A stretch of 64,000 bases of DNA, from positions 1-64,000 of IMG/VR virus record IMGVR_UViG_3300042307_001176. One strand, written 5' to 3'. Source of the stretch: a virus. Position 1 is the first letter of the stretch. Each line of letters opens with the position of its first letter. Made by a program: the position numbers and the translations under genes. The notes under the pieces are model-generated. The model was not told where the DNA came from. It worked only from the letters and a program-made list of their open reading frames with translations, and searched no databases. Below are positions 51,228 through 59,565 of the stretch, in pieces.

Positions 51228-53159
51228 TTATTTTATTTTAGCTATTTTTTCCACTATAGTTTTTCCGTTTTCTGTAGATAGAGTTACGAAATATAATCCT
51301 GATTGTAATCTGCCAAGATCTGTACAGTAAGAAAATTGTCCATTTGGTACTTGACCAGTTAATATTGTAGCTAGCTTCCTTCCTTGTAAATCCGATACAT
51401 ATAAAGTAGCATTTGATGTTTCTGATAGGCTAAATGTTATTGTGACATCTTTTTCAAATGGATTAGGATAAACTATCATAGAGTTTGAATCTAATAATTG
51501 TCCATTAGATATCTTTAATACTTGAAGTATTCCATTTGTTGGTGTTAGAGTTAAATCTTTAGAATTTGCTGCATTTCCTGCAAATTTTCTGGTAGTGTAT
51601 AAAGGACTCTCATCCCATTGATTTTGCGGTTGAAGTGCTACGAATTGTAGTGTAACAACATCGTCTCCATTTTTTAAAGTATTCTGACTGTTAGTAATAT
51701 CATATCCTCCCCAATCTATTTCACCGTCGTTTGCATTAATATAAGTTAACCATTTCATTGCAGAAGATGATGAATAAACTCCTTTGAATAAAAGTAAGTC
51801 TGAATTATATTTCAATCCAAATTGTAGTGAGTTTAGTTCAATACCATTAGTTAATACTTTAACTGGTATATTTACTAAGTTACCCTCTTGAACTGATATG
51901 TGAGGCACATTAACTTCTATAGAAGATGTTGGGAAATCATATTCAACTTTAGTGTCTATTACATTATAGATCTGATTCTCTAATCCTGGTGCAGGTCCTA
52001 CAAGAACTTCAATTGGAGTTACACGAGCCATATGATAACCTGTACCATTAGCATCACCAGGTACAACTACGTAATAAATAACCGAATCTGGTTGACCTGG
52101 CAATATATCGAATGTAAAGTTTGTTGCTCCTGATATTGACGCAGTATAGTTAGTTGATGATCCATTAATAGTATTGTATTCTGTCTGTGTAAAGAATTTA
52201 ACATCTTCGGTATTATTAGGCCATACTGAGAATCTTCCAGAAATTCTACCGAATACCCCATATGCGTCAGATATCGTTATATTATCTGATTCATTAACAT
52301 CTGCTGCATAATAATTAAATCCTGTCATTGTACCGTTACCTAATACCCATTGATTTATTAACTGTGCATCTGCAGTTGAAATAACATTACCTACTGCCAT
52401 TGAATCTCCTTGTACTGCTAATCTTACATCCCAATAAGTAGTATCTAAAGGAACCGAGATAGCAAAGTCTCCGTTTATGTCAGTAGTATAAGCCGAGTGT
52501 TGTGTCCAAGTATTACCTCCTAGTGGTCTTCTCTGTAATGCTAATGTTAAGTTCTTAGCTGGTGTTCCGGTTACATTATTAAATGTTCCGTGATATGCAA
52601 AGTTTTGAAATATAAAGTTACCACCATAACTGTGTATATTTAAAGTCGTATCTGTTCCATCCTGTTTTGCTGAATACGGAGGAAATGTATTAGCTGCTGG
52701 AACAACCGACCAAGCTAATGGTGTGATAGATGCTAAGTTATTAAATATTGATGAAGCAGCGTGTGTGAAAGTAATCTCGAATCTTTCTCCATCTGGTAAT
52801 GTATATACAGAACTAGCTCCAGTATAAACTAATGTCATAGTTACATAACCGTTTGCGGCACTTGTTATATACTGAAAATCTAAGTTGGTTGGAGATCCTA
52901 AAAGAGATACAGTAGCATTAGTGAATGCTATTTTATCATAGAATACTCTGAATTGTACACCTGTATATTTAGTAAGAGTTGTATTTTTTAAAGTGACCTT
53001 TGCTGTGGTAAATCCTTGTGTAGTTGTACCGACTGTGTAATTAGTGTCGATTATGGCCCATATACCAGTAGAAGGTGCTGGTGGACCAGATTGTGAAAAT
53101 AAGTTAAGAGTTAGCGTCATAAAAAACGCTAGAACACTTAACATTCTTAATGTCCTCAT
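51228..53159 (-). CDS. T9SS cargo protein: cohesin-like domains, dockerin-like module and C-terminal sorting domain
   Basis: 643 residues. Signal peptide MRTLRMLSVLAFFMTLTLNLFSQ. About 35-165 an Ig/cohesin-like domain. About 175-375 the module shared with the 46095 gene, with YYAADVNESDNITISDAYGVFGRISG. About 415-540 a second cohesin-like domain (VPHISVQEGNLVNIPVKVL; LQFGLKYNSDLLLFKGVYSSSS). About 555-643 a type A T9SS C-terminal domain: MIVYPNPFEKDVTITFSL ... YVSDLQGRKL ... LQSGLYFVTL ... EKIAKIK. It would be cleaved and anchored by the host T9SS. A phage-encoded T9SS cargo is rare. Confidence 0.88.
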   Translation of the reverse strand: MRTLRMLSVLAFFMTLTLNLFSQSGPPAPSTGIWAIIDTNYTVGTTTQGFTTAKVTLKNTTLTKYTGVQFRVFYDKIAFTNATVSLLGSPTNLDFQYITSAANGYVTMTLVYTGASSVYTLPDGERFEITFTHAASSIFNNLASITPLAWSVVPAANTFPPYSAKQDGTDTTLNIHSYGGNFIFQNFAYHGTFNNVTGTPAKNLTLALQRRPLGGNTWTQHSAYTTDINGDFAISVPLDTTYWDVRLAVQGDSMAVGNVISTADAQLINQWVLGNGTMTGFNYYAADVNESDNITISDAYGVFGRISGRFSVWPNNTEDVKFFTQTEYNTINGSSTNYTASISGATNFTFDILPGQPDSVIYYVVVPGDANGTGYHMARVTPIEVLVGPAPGLENQIYNVIDTKVEYDFPTSSIEVNVPHISVQEGNLVNIPVKVLTNGIELNSLQFGLKYNSDLLLFKGVYSSSSAMKWLTYINANDGEIDWGGYDITNSQNTLKNGDDVVTLQFVALQPQNQWDESPLYTTRKFAGNAANSKDLTLTPTNGILQVLKISNGQLLDSNSMIVYPNPFEKDVTITFSLSETSNATLYVSDLQGRKLATILTGQVPNGQFSYCTDLGRLQSGLYFVTLSTENGKTIVEKIAKIK

Positions 53160-53264
53160 TTTTTTTAGTTATTTAGTTGGTTGTCTACATATATATTTTT
53201 TACCCGTAAAAAAACTGCTAGCATTTTAAAAAATATATTAAATATTTAAAATAATTGAATTAAA

Positions 53265-53365
53265 ATTAAAAAGGGCCAAGGTGGTTGCGATTTCCTTGAC
53301 CCTTAGATTATTACTTGCGTAACATCACGGTCCTAAGCCGTGTAAGATTGAAATTTTCGAGTCTT
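53265..53365 (-). ncRNA. Candidate small structured RNA (about 100 nt, - strand)
   Basis: Read on the - strand, four stem-loops follow one another: 53365-53344; CACGG-CTTAGGA-CCGTG at 53342-53326; GTTAC-GCAA-GTAAT at 53323-53310; and an 11-bp stem at 53304-53271, followed by T's as in a terminator. The long stem pairs fully on the - strand (its mismatch becomes G-U) but has a C-A mismatch on the + strand, which supports - strand transcription. Upstream TATA-rich sequence may be a promoter. Function unknown; alternatively a leader of the 51228 gene. Confidence 0.5.
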
Positions 53366-53401
53366 TATATAGTATAAATATTATATTATATATCTAAAAT
53401 T

Positions 53402-53578
53402 ATGGAAGAAAAATTAGAAATAACACAGGGAAGAAAGTTAGAAGGAAGTAGATTAGAATTGTACGAGCTATTTAGAAAAAAACACCACAAAGGAAATAAA
53501 GAAGCACAAACAAAAATGTGTTTGCAAATAGCAGACGAAAGAATTAAAGTATATATAGACATATTTAAAGAAAAATAG
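53402..53578 (+). CDS. Small basic protein, 58 residues
   Basis: Starts MEEKLEITQGRKLEGSRLEL. Helical, Lys-rich, one Cys. Not recognised. Preceded by TA-rich sequence but no abutting GATATATA box. Confidence 0.5.
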   Translation: MEEKLEITQGRKLEGSRLELYELFRKKHHKGNKEAQTKMCLQIADERIKVYIDIFKEK

Positions 53579-53622
53579 AATTTTCTTTTTTTATATTAAA
53601 TATAAATACTTACATTTGGAAT

Positions 53623-53877
53623 ATGAGAAAAAAAATTTTAATATCATCATTAATTTCTTTATCATTTTTATCATCTTGCTTAGAAATCAAGGAGAAAAGA
53701 GAAATTATTAAATGCGTAGTTGTTTCATGTGAAGAAATAACTCCCGTTTCTATACACGACGAAATGAATATTCCTCTGGGATACAGATTAGAAACATCTT
53801 GCGGAAGATCATTTAAGAGTAAGGTCAAGTACTCCTCCGGGGACACTATAGATGTTACTCGCGTTAGTTATCGATAG
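53623..53877 (+). CDS. Small lipoprotein
   Basis: 84 residues. Signal MRKKILISSLISLSFLSSC with lipobox L-S-S-C (Cys19). The mature part has three more Cys. TACATTTG at 53611 lies close to the start, with a degenerate T-tract 29 nt upstream. Possibly an envelope-directed product or outer-membrane spanin subunit, given the endolysin gene next to it. Unproved. Confidence 0.6.
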   Translation: MRKKILISSLISLSFLSSCLEIKEKREIIKCVVVSCEEITPVSIHDEMNIPLGYRLETSCGRSFKSKVKYSSGDTIDVTRVSYR

Positions 53878-53918
53878 TTTTTGTTAGACTGGGAATATAT
53901 AATGAAAAATATATTCTT

Positions 53919-54740
53919 ATGTTACTTAAAAATGGATCAAAAGGAGATGATGTAAAAAAACTCCAAGAAAAATTAGGACTGGCCTCAGATGGTTCTTTCG
54001 GTCCCGGTACAGAAGCTAAAGTTAAAGAATGGCAAGCAGCTAATGGATTAACAGCAGATGGTATTGTCGGCGATGGTACTTGGTCTAAAATGTTCGGTTC
54101 AGCACCAATTGCAGCAGCACCAATTTCTATTCCTTCTTCATCTTTTAAGTTGGAAAATTTAAAAGGACACGTTCCCGATTCAGTTCTTGCACAGATCCCA
54201 GATACAGCAGCTAAATTTAATATTACAAATACATTAAGACTTGCTCACTTCTTAGCACAGTGTGGTCATGAGTCTGGAGGCTTTAAAGCAGTTTCAGAGA
54301 ATCTAAACTACTCTGCTGACGGTCTTAAAAAAATCTTCCCTAAATATTTCCCCGGTAATCTTAATGAGTCTTATGCAAGACAGCCAGAGAAAATTGCTTC
54401 AAGAGTTTACGGAAGCAGAATGGGTAATGGCGATGAATCTTCTAAAGAAGGATACAAATTTAGAGGTAGAGGCTATATTCAATTAACTGGTAAATCTAAT
54501 TATTCTTCTTTTGATAAATTAGTAGAGGATGATATCGTAGGAAATCCAGATTTAGTTGCTACTAAATACCCTTTAATGTCTGCAGCATTTTTCTTTAATA
54601 ATAATAGCCTTTGGTCTATTTGTGATAAAGGAGCAGATGATGCTACAGTTACTGCAGTAACAAAAAGAGTAAATGGAGGTACTATTGGATTATCTGATAG
54701 AATTAAACACTTTAAAGAGTATTACGCATTACTTAAATAA
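53919..54740 (+). CDS. Endolysin: peptidoglycan-binding domain plus GH19 chitinase-like lysozyme domain
   Basis: 273 residues. Residues 1-62: PG-binding 1 domain (KNGSKGDDVKKLQEKLG ... DGSFGPGTEAKVKEWQ). From about 85: GH19-like catalytic domain with AHFLAQCGHESGGFKAVSENLNYS, candidate Glu118 and Glu127, then YKFRGRGYIQLTGKSNY. No signal peptide, so it is released by a holin or with other lysis proteins. Cuts glycan strands of peptidoglycan. Confidence 0.92.
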   Translation: MLLKNGSKGDDVKKLQEKLGLASDGSFGPGTEAKVKEWQAANGLTADGIVGDGTWSKMFGSAPIAAAPISIPSSSFKLENLKGHVPDSVLAQIPDTAAKFNITNTLRLAHFLAQCGHESGGFKAVSENLNYSADGLKKIFPKYFPGNLNESYARQPEKIASRVYGSRMGNGDESSKEGYKFRGRGYIQLTGKSNYSSFDKLVEDDIVGNPDLVATKYPLMSAAFFFNNNSLWSICDKGADDATVTAVTKRVNGGTIGLSDRIKHFKEYYALLK

Positions 54741-54761
54741 TATAAATATTACAAAAAAATT

Positions 54762-56114
54762 ATGAAAAAAATTATATTAGGTCTATTAATGATTTTTGTA
54801 GGACTATTTATTGTACTATATTCATGTATTAAAAATAAAAAAATCACACCAGTTCAATTCCCAGATGTAGCAATCCAAAATTTTAAATTTCCAGAGGATT
54901 CAACAACTATTAATCAGTGGTTATCTAAACAAGACACCGCACAGATTATAAGTCATGCATGGGGTATTTGGGCAGGTTTAACTGAACCTACTGATCAAAA
55001 ATATAACGGCCAAACTTTATTAGTGTTTGAAACATGGTTAGGTATACAGGAAATAGCAAATTCGTCAAATAATAACACTTCTAAAATTAATAGAACTGCA
55101 TTAAATGTACCAAAACAATTCATCCATGGAGCATTAAAAGACCCACAAGTTATAGACACTACATTTCAAGTATTAGAAACTGTGTCATATGATCCATGGG
55201 CAGCAAACTTTGCAATATCTAATCAACTGTTGACTGGCTCAAAATTAAGATCTTATGCAGTAAGCGATGGAATTGGTTCTATACCAGATTTTCCCAATGC
55301 ATCTATTGTAACTAAACCTACATACTATACGGGAATACCAGATAAGAATAGTTTAATCAGAGTTCCTGTTTGGGTATCACCAGTTCCTGCTAAGGCGTTC
55401 AGGTCTTCAGATTGGAAAACTTGGGTTTATGCTGATATTAACAACCGTCAGAAACCCAATAAGATTTTAGTTCCTGTCACTTCTTCAAATCCCTCTAAAA
55501 AAGAGATTGAAAATGCAACATGCAACCTAAACGAATTTATTAACTACAAACTTGATGAAGAAGGTGCTGAGTATTTAAATCTACACGAGGATTTTAATAG
55601 TACCACTTATAAAGATGGTGATTATGTTTTATTGGTTGCTATGCACGTTGCGACTAAGGAAATTAAAAACTGGACATGGCAAACATATTTTTGGTGTCCA
55701 GATCCAAAAAATCCTCCATCACCAAGCTCAAAATTTGCAGCAGACTTAAAACCTAAAGAATTAAAAGGTGCAGCATCTCATTATGCAGTCAGTGTTGCTT
55801 ATGCAATGGTTTGGCCAAATCAACCAATAACGGGTGGCAGCGACAAAAACACAAGACCTATCATATCATTTAATCCTTATTTAGAAGGAGGTTTTGGACC
55901 TAAAGTTTTTAACTATCCTAACACATATAAACCAGAATTTATTTATGGAATGCAAACTAATTGTATGTCTTGTCATGCATTAGCAACATATAAAGGTACA
56001 GCCGGATATACGACAGATCAATACATAGATATGAAAAATTTAAAACTATTTAAAAACGATATCCAATTAGATTTTCTTTGGTCAATTCAAGGAAATATGG
56101 ATACGCTTAAATAA
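54762..56114 (+). CDS. Exported protein with CxxCH c-type haem motif
   Basis: 450 residues. N-terminal signal/anchor MKKIILGLLMIFVGLFIVLYSC, lipobox L-Y-S-C-like (Cys22). C401-M-S-C404-H405 is a c-type haem-attachment motif in QTNCMSCHALATYKG. The middle has WDPWAANFAISNQLL and a Trp-rich, beta-rich core. Resembles unknown bacterial cytochrome-like proteins. Placement between endolysin and tail genes is surprising for a haem protein. A bacterium-derived morphon is possible. Confidence 0.6.
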   Translation: MKKIILGLLMIFVGLFIVLYSCIKNKKITPVQFPDVAIQNFKFPEDSTTINQWLSKQDTAQIISHAWGIWAGLTEPTDQKYNGQTLLVFETWLGIQEIANSSNNNTSKINRTALNVPKQFIHGALKDPQVIDTTFQVLETVSYDPWAANFAISNQLLTGSKLRSYAVSDGIGSIPDFPNASIVTKPTYYTGIPDKNSLIRVPVWVSPVPAKAFRSSDWKTWVYADINNRQKPNKILVPVTSSNPSKKEIENATCNLNEFINYKLDEEGAEYLNLHEDFNSTTYKDGDYVLLVAMHVATKEIKNWTWQTYFWCPDPKNPPSPSSKFAADLKPKELKGAASHYAVSVAYAMVWPNQPITGGSDKNTRPIISFNPYLEGGFGPKVFNYPNTYKPEFIYGMQTNCMSCHALATYKGTAGYTTDQYIDMKNLKLFKNDIQLDFLWSIQGNMDTLK

Positions 56115-56137
56115 AAATAAATAAATAAAAACAGATT

Positions 56138-56395
56138 ATGAACGATGAAAATATAATGGGCAGTATTATGCTATTTGCTGGAAATTTTGCACCACAAGGA
56201 TGGGCTTACTGTAATGGAGCAACATTGGAAATACAGCAATACGAGGCGCTATACGCTATTCTTGGAAATACTTATGGAGGAGACGGAGCTACCAATTTTA
56301 AATTACCAAATCTTGTAGGCCCAGTACCTACAATAGGAGTAGCACCTATGAATTACGTTATTTGTACTCAGGGAATTTTTCCAAGTAGATCATAA
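56138..56395 (+). CDS. Short tail-collar-domain protein
   Basis: 85 residues. NIMGSIMLFAGNFAPQGWAYCNGATLEIQQYEALYAILGNTYGGDGATNFKLPNL is a phage tail collar domain (PF07484 type) with the usual G-W-x-x-C-(N/D)-G and Y-G-G-D-G signatures. It is a single short domain; the gene at 56722 has three. Likely a tail tip or fibre element. Confidence 0.85.
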   Translation: MNDENIMGSIMLFAGNFAPQGWAYCNGATLEIQQYEALYAILGNTYGGDGATNFKLPNLVGPVPTIGVAPMNYVICTQGIFPSRS

Positions 56396-56413
56396 TAAAT
56401 TATAGACTAATTA

Positions 56414-56713
56414 ATGGAGAATAAAGAGGAAAATAAAGATCAAACACCAATATCAGGATTTGCTGATGTATTTCTTTCAAAGCTAAAAGAGCAGTCATTT
56501 GTGATCATTCTTATGCTTGGTGTAATATATTACCAACACAGATTAATGGAAGAGAGAGTAGCATTTTGGCAAAAGCAATACGAAGAGAAAGAAGCTTATA
56601 TTCAACAAACAGTAGCAAGCGACAAAGAAATCATGTTAGATAGAATTAAGTATCTTCAAGATCAAAGGGATCAATATGCACAAGATGCAATAGATGAATT
56701 AAAAAATAAATAA
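56414..56713 (+). CDS. TM plus coiled-coil protein, possible holin/spanin-like
   Basis: 99 residues. TM about 29-46 (FVIILMLGVIYYQH) and a charged coiled coil after residue 50 (EERVAFWQKQYEEKEAYIQQ ... LQDQRDQYAQDAIDELKNK). Between tail-collar genes and near the endolysin. A spanin-like or membrane-anchoring role is only inferred. Confidence 0.55.
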   Translation: MENKEENKDQTPISGFADVFLSKLKEQSFVIILMLGVIYYQHRLMEERVAFWQKQYEEKEAYIQQTVASDKEIMLDRIKYLQDQRDQYAQDAIDELKNK

Positions 56714-56721
56714 AAACTGAA

Positions 56722-57537
56722 ATGGATTGGATGGAATCCGCACTAGGAGAAATTACAATATTTGCTGGATCATCAAGAAATCTACCAAAAGGGTGGATTT
56801 TTTGTAACGGTCAAACTCTAAATGAAATGCAAAATAATGCCTTATATGCAGTTATAGGAGATTCATACGGGACTAAAGATCCTAATCACCAAGTTTTTTA
56901 TATACCAAATATTACAAATATTTCTTCTAATGCTGAAGATTGGGATGATAGCCCAGCTTTAAGATATATGATGGGTATTAATTCTGATTGTTCTATGTGG
57001 CCTTATGCAGAATCAGATAACGATAATTCAATAATTAACGGAATAACCGGATCAATTATATTATTTTCTGGAATTTTTATTGAGGGATCTGATAATAAGA
57101 CTTTAGGTAAAAGCTGGAGACTCTGTGATGGAAGAATATTAGAAATAACAGATTATCCTATTCTATTTAAATTGATAGGAACTAAATACGGTGGAAATGG
57201 AATTACCACGTTTGGTCTTCCAAATCTCTCCGGTCCATCAAACAATTCGGTAAAATATTTTATGTGCGTTGATGGAATTTCACCTGATGATAGTGGTGAA
57301 GGATATTCAGGAGAAATCAGATTATTTGGTGGAGATACTGCACCACAAGGATGGATTTTTTGTAACGGAAAAGCTTTAAAAGTTCAAGACTATTCGCCTT
57401 TATTCTGTCTTATAGGATGTACCTATGGTGGAGATGGTGTACATACATTTGAATTGCCAAATATTCCTAGCCCAGAGGGAACTACATTAAAATATATGAT
57501 ATGTGTCAATGGTATTTGGCCAGTATCAGAGGACTAA
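56722..57537 (+). CDS. Protein with three tandem tail-collar domains
   Basis: 271 residues. Three repeats near 6-70, 110-180 and 190-265, each with a GWxFCNG/WRLCDG and IG.xYG motif (GWIFCNGQTLNEM; SWRLCDGRILEITDY; GWIFCNGKALKVQDY). Phage tail collar domains are found on fibre tips. Overlaps the beginning of the possible longer frame of the next gene. Confidence 0.85.
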   Translation: MDWMESALGEITIFAGSSRNLPKGWIFCNGQTLNEMQNNALYAVIGDSYGTKDPNHQVFYIPNITNISSNAEDWDDSPALRYMMGINSDCSMWPYAESDNDNSIINGITGSIILFSGIFIEGSDNKTLGKSWRLCDGRILEITDYPILFKLIGTKYGGNGITTFGLPNLSGPSNNSVKYFMCVDGISPDDSGEGYSGEIRLFGGDTAPQGWIFCNGKALKVQDYSPLFCLIGCTYGGDGVHTFELPNIPSPEGTTLKYMICVNGIWPVSED

Positions 57538-57548
57538 ATAAAAAAAAT

Positions 57549-58154
57549 ATGAAAATAAACACACAAGAGCAAAGATTACAAGAATTAACTAACATTGCCC
57601 CAACAGTATCCGTCAAAATGGATATGGAGTGGTTGGGCTCAACAACTAACACTGCAGACTTCCTGATTCGTTTGACAAACACTGGTACATCAGTAGTTAA
57701 ATTAAATGCTTTAATTATACGCGGGGTTCATTCACCAAAGATAACAACAGGAACTATAACATGGAAAGCATTAAATGACAATACTGATCCTAAGTGGTTA
57801 GGTTGGCCTAAGGTAACAACTAACTTACCTTATATTTCAGGGCAAAGAAAATTAAATTTCTCTTCAGCAACAAATATCTTCACTAACGAAACAGCTCCTA
57901 TTATACCAACCGGAACAGGAGTAGTAGTTGGAACCTTTAGGGTTTCTACATCAACAACATGGAACCCAAATAGTGATTTTGGTTTTGTATGGGAAATGAC
58001 AACAGGTGGAGTAGTTGGTTACGTAAATTTCGACAAACCATCTACGACTTCAGCGTCACCAGTTGGTTTTTTACATTATGGTCCAATCACATCTAATTCA
58101 ATAGGTAAATGTTTAACAGTAACAGCATCAGTTAAACAAACATTAAATAAATAA
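57549..58154 (+). CDS. Beta-sandwich protein, possibly a tail-fibre or secreted Ig-like domain
   Basis: 201 residues starting MKINTQEQRLQELTNIAPTV, with the ATG at 57549 preferred as it does not overlap the collar gene. TTNTADFLIRLTNTGTSVVKLNALIIRGV is a cohesin-like strand pattern. Also resembles the N-terminal domain of the T9SS cargo. No signal peptide. Confidence 0.6.
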   Translation: MKINTQEQRLQELTNIAPTVSVKMDMEWLGSTTNTADFLIRLTNTGTSVVKLNALIIRGVHSPKITTGTITWKALNDNTDPKWLGWPKVTTNLPYISGQRKLNFSSATNIFTNETAPIIPTGTGVVVGTFRVSTSTTWNPNSDFGFVWEMTTGGVVGYVNFDKPSTTSASPVGFLHYGPITSNSIGKCLTVTASVKQTLNK

Positions 58155-58161
58155 AAATAAA

Positions 58162-59526
58162 ATGACAGACAAAAAACACAAACACGTTAATGCAGACGCT
58201 AACGTTTCAGTAGAAACTAATGATAGCGTTTCAACACAGACAGGAAATGAAAATGCTGGTGCAAGTGCCGATGCATCATATTCAGCAAGTGCAGAAGCTA
58301 GCGCTCATGCAGAAGCAGGTATAGACGGAACTATGGCATCTGCATCCGCTGAAGCTGGTGTAAGTGCAGAAGTATCCGCCGAGGCAAATGCCGAAGCTCA
58401 TGCTAATCAAGATTTAGGTGGCGGTGTTAGTATAGGTGCTGAGGCTGATGTAAGTGTATCTGCAAGTGCTTCTGCTGAGGCAAGTGCTGAAGCGCACGCC
58501 GAAGCTGGATGGGACGGATCTGATGCTAAAGTTGAAGGTGGTGCTTCAGTAGAAGCAAGAGTTGAAGTAGCTGTAGATGCAAACGCACATACTGAAGCTG
58601 GTCTTGATACTCCGCTTGGAGAAGTTAAAGTTGAAGCAGATGCTGAAGGACACGCAGGTGCTTATGCAGAAGCACACGCTGGCGTAGAAGGACATGCTAG
58701 TGTGGGTGAACACGGTGTAGATGTTGGAGGTGGAGCTATGGCTGGTGCCGGTGTTGGTGTTGAAGCTGGCGGAAGTGTTGGTGTCAATACTCCAATTGGA
58801 GGTGCGGAGGCAAACGCTTCAGCTGGAGCTAGTATTGGTGTTCAAGTTGGTGCTGAAGGAGAAGCTCATGGAACTTTTAATGATGGGGAAGTAAGCGTAG
58901 GAATTAGCGGAGAAGCTGCTTTACTCGTTGGACTTGACGCTGATATTAATGTTAATCTTGATTTGAATCCTGCTATTGATTTAGGCAATGCAATTGCTGA
59001 CGGTGAGGCTGAGGAAAAAGCTAAAATGGTAGCACAGGAAGCAGAAAGACTAGCAAACCAAGCTAGAGAAGATGCTTTAAGAGAAGCTGATAGATTAGCA
59101 CCAGAAGCAGAAAGGCTAGCAAAACAAGCTAGAGAAGATGCTTTAAGAGAAGCTGATAGATTAGCAGAAGAAACAGCAAGACTAGAAAATCAAGCTAGAG
59201 AAGATGCTCTAAGAGAAGCTGATAATCTAAAAAGAATTGCTGAAGAACAAGCTGAAGCTGCTCGAAAAGAAACAGAAAGATTAGCAAATGAAGCCAAAGA
59301 AGCTGCTGAAGCCGCTCAAAGAGAAACAGATAGATTAGCAAATGAAGCTAGAGAAGCTGCTGAAGCTGCTCAAAGAGAAACAGATAGATTAGCAAATGAA
59401 GCTAGAGAAGCTGCTGAAGCTGCTCAAAGAGAAACAGAAAGAGTAGCTAGAGAAGCACAAGATGCTTTAAATAAAGCTGCAGAAGATGCTAAAAAATCAA
59501 AATGGAACCCTAAAAATTGGTTTTAA
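58162..59526 (+). CDS. Ala/Glu-rich fibrous protein with hendecad-like coiled coil
   Basis: 454 residues. First about 270: degenerate repeats of A-S-A-E-A-x-A-E-A-H/G. Residues about 290-445: coiled-coil repeats, three of 22 residues (E-A-E-R-L-A-N-Q-A-R-E-D-A-L-R-E-A-D-R-L-A-P type), then 18-residue units (E-T-D-R-L-A-N-E-A-R-E-A-A-E-A-A-Q-R). The tail ends KSKWNPKNWF. Likely a long fibre or an extended scaffold; no membrane segment. Confidence 0.65.
   Translation: MTDKKHKHVNADANVSVETNDSVSTQTGNENAGASADASYSASAEASAHAEAGIDGTMASASAEAGVSAEVSAEANAEAHANQDLGGGVSIGAEADVSVSASASAEASAEAHAEAGWDGSDAKVEGGASVEARVEVAVDANAHTEAGLDTPLGEVKVEADAEGHAGAYAEAHAGVEGHASVGEHGVDVGGGAMAGAGVGVEAGGSVGVNTPIGGAEANASAGASIGVQVGAEGEAHGTFNDGEVSVGISGEAALLVGLDADINVNLDLNPAIDLGNAIADGEAEEKAKMVAQEAERLANQAREDALREADRLAPEAERLAKQAREDALREADRLAEETARLENQAREDALREADNLKRIAEEQAEAARKETERLANEAKEAAEAAQRETDRLANEAREAAEAAQRETDRLANEAREAAEAAQRETERVAREAQDALNKAAEDAKKSKWNPKNWF
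59030..59450 (+). repeat. In-frame tandem repeats of coiled-coil units
   Basis: DNA repeats of 66 nt (three) and then 54 nt (about three to four), with near-identical third copies (e.g. AGAGAAACAGATAGATTAGC). They encode the coil of the fibrous protein. Confidence 0.8.
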
Positions 59527-59565
59527 TTAATAAAAAAACAACTACAAAATAAATAAAATAAAGCA

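Noticed and set aside
53265-53365. tRNA-Leu(UAG) on the - strand, from the CTTAGGA loop
   Set aside because: No acceptor stem or T arm; the 3' part is a long terminator-like hairpin.
53582-53618. Early-type promoter before 53623
   Set aside because: TACATTTG is good, but the upstream box at the right distance is only a degenerate T tract.
59030-59450. Regular repeats that could suggest a CRISPR array
   Set aside because: The units are in frame, coding, without unique spacers, and encode coiled-coil residues.
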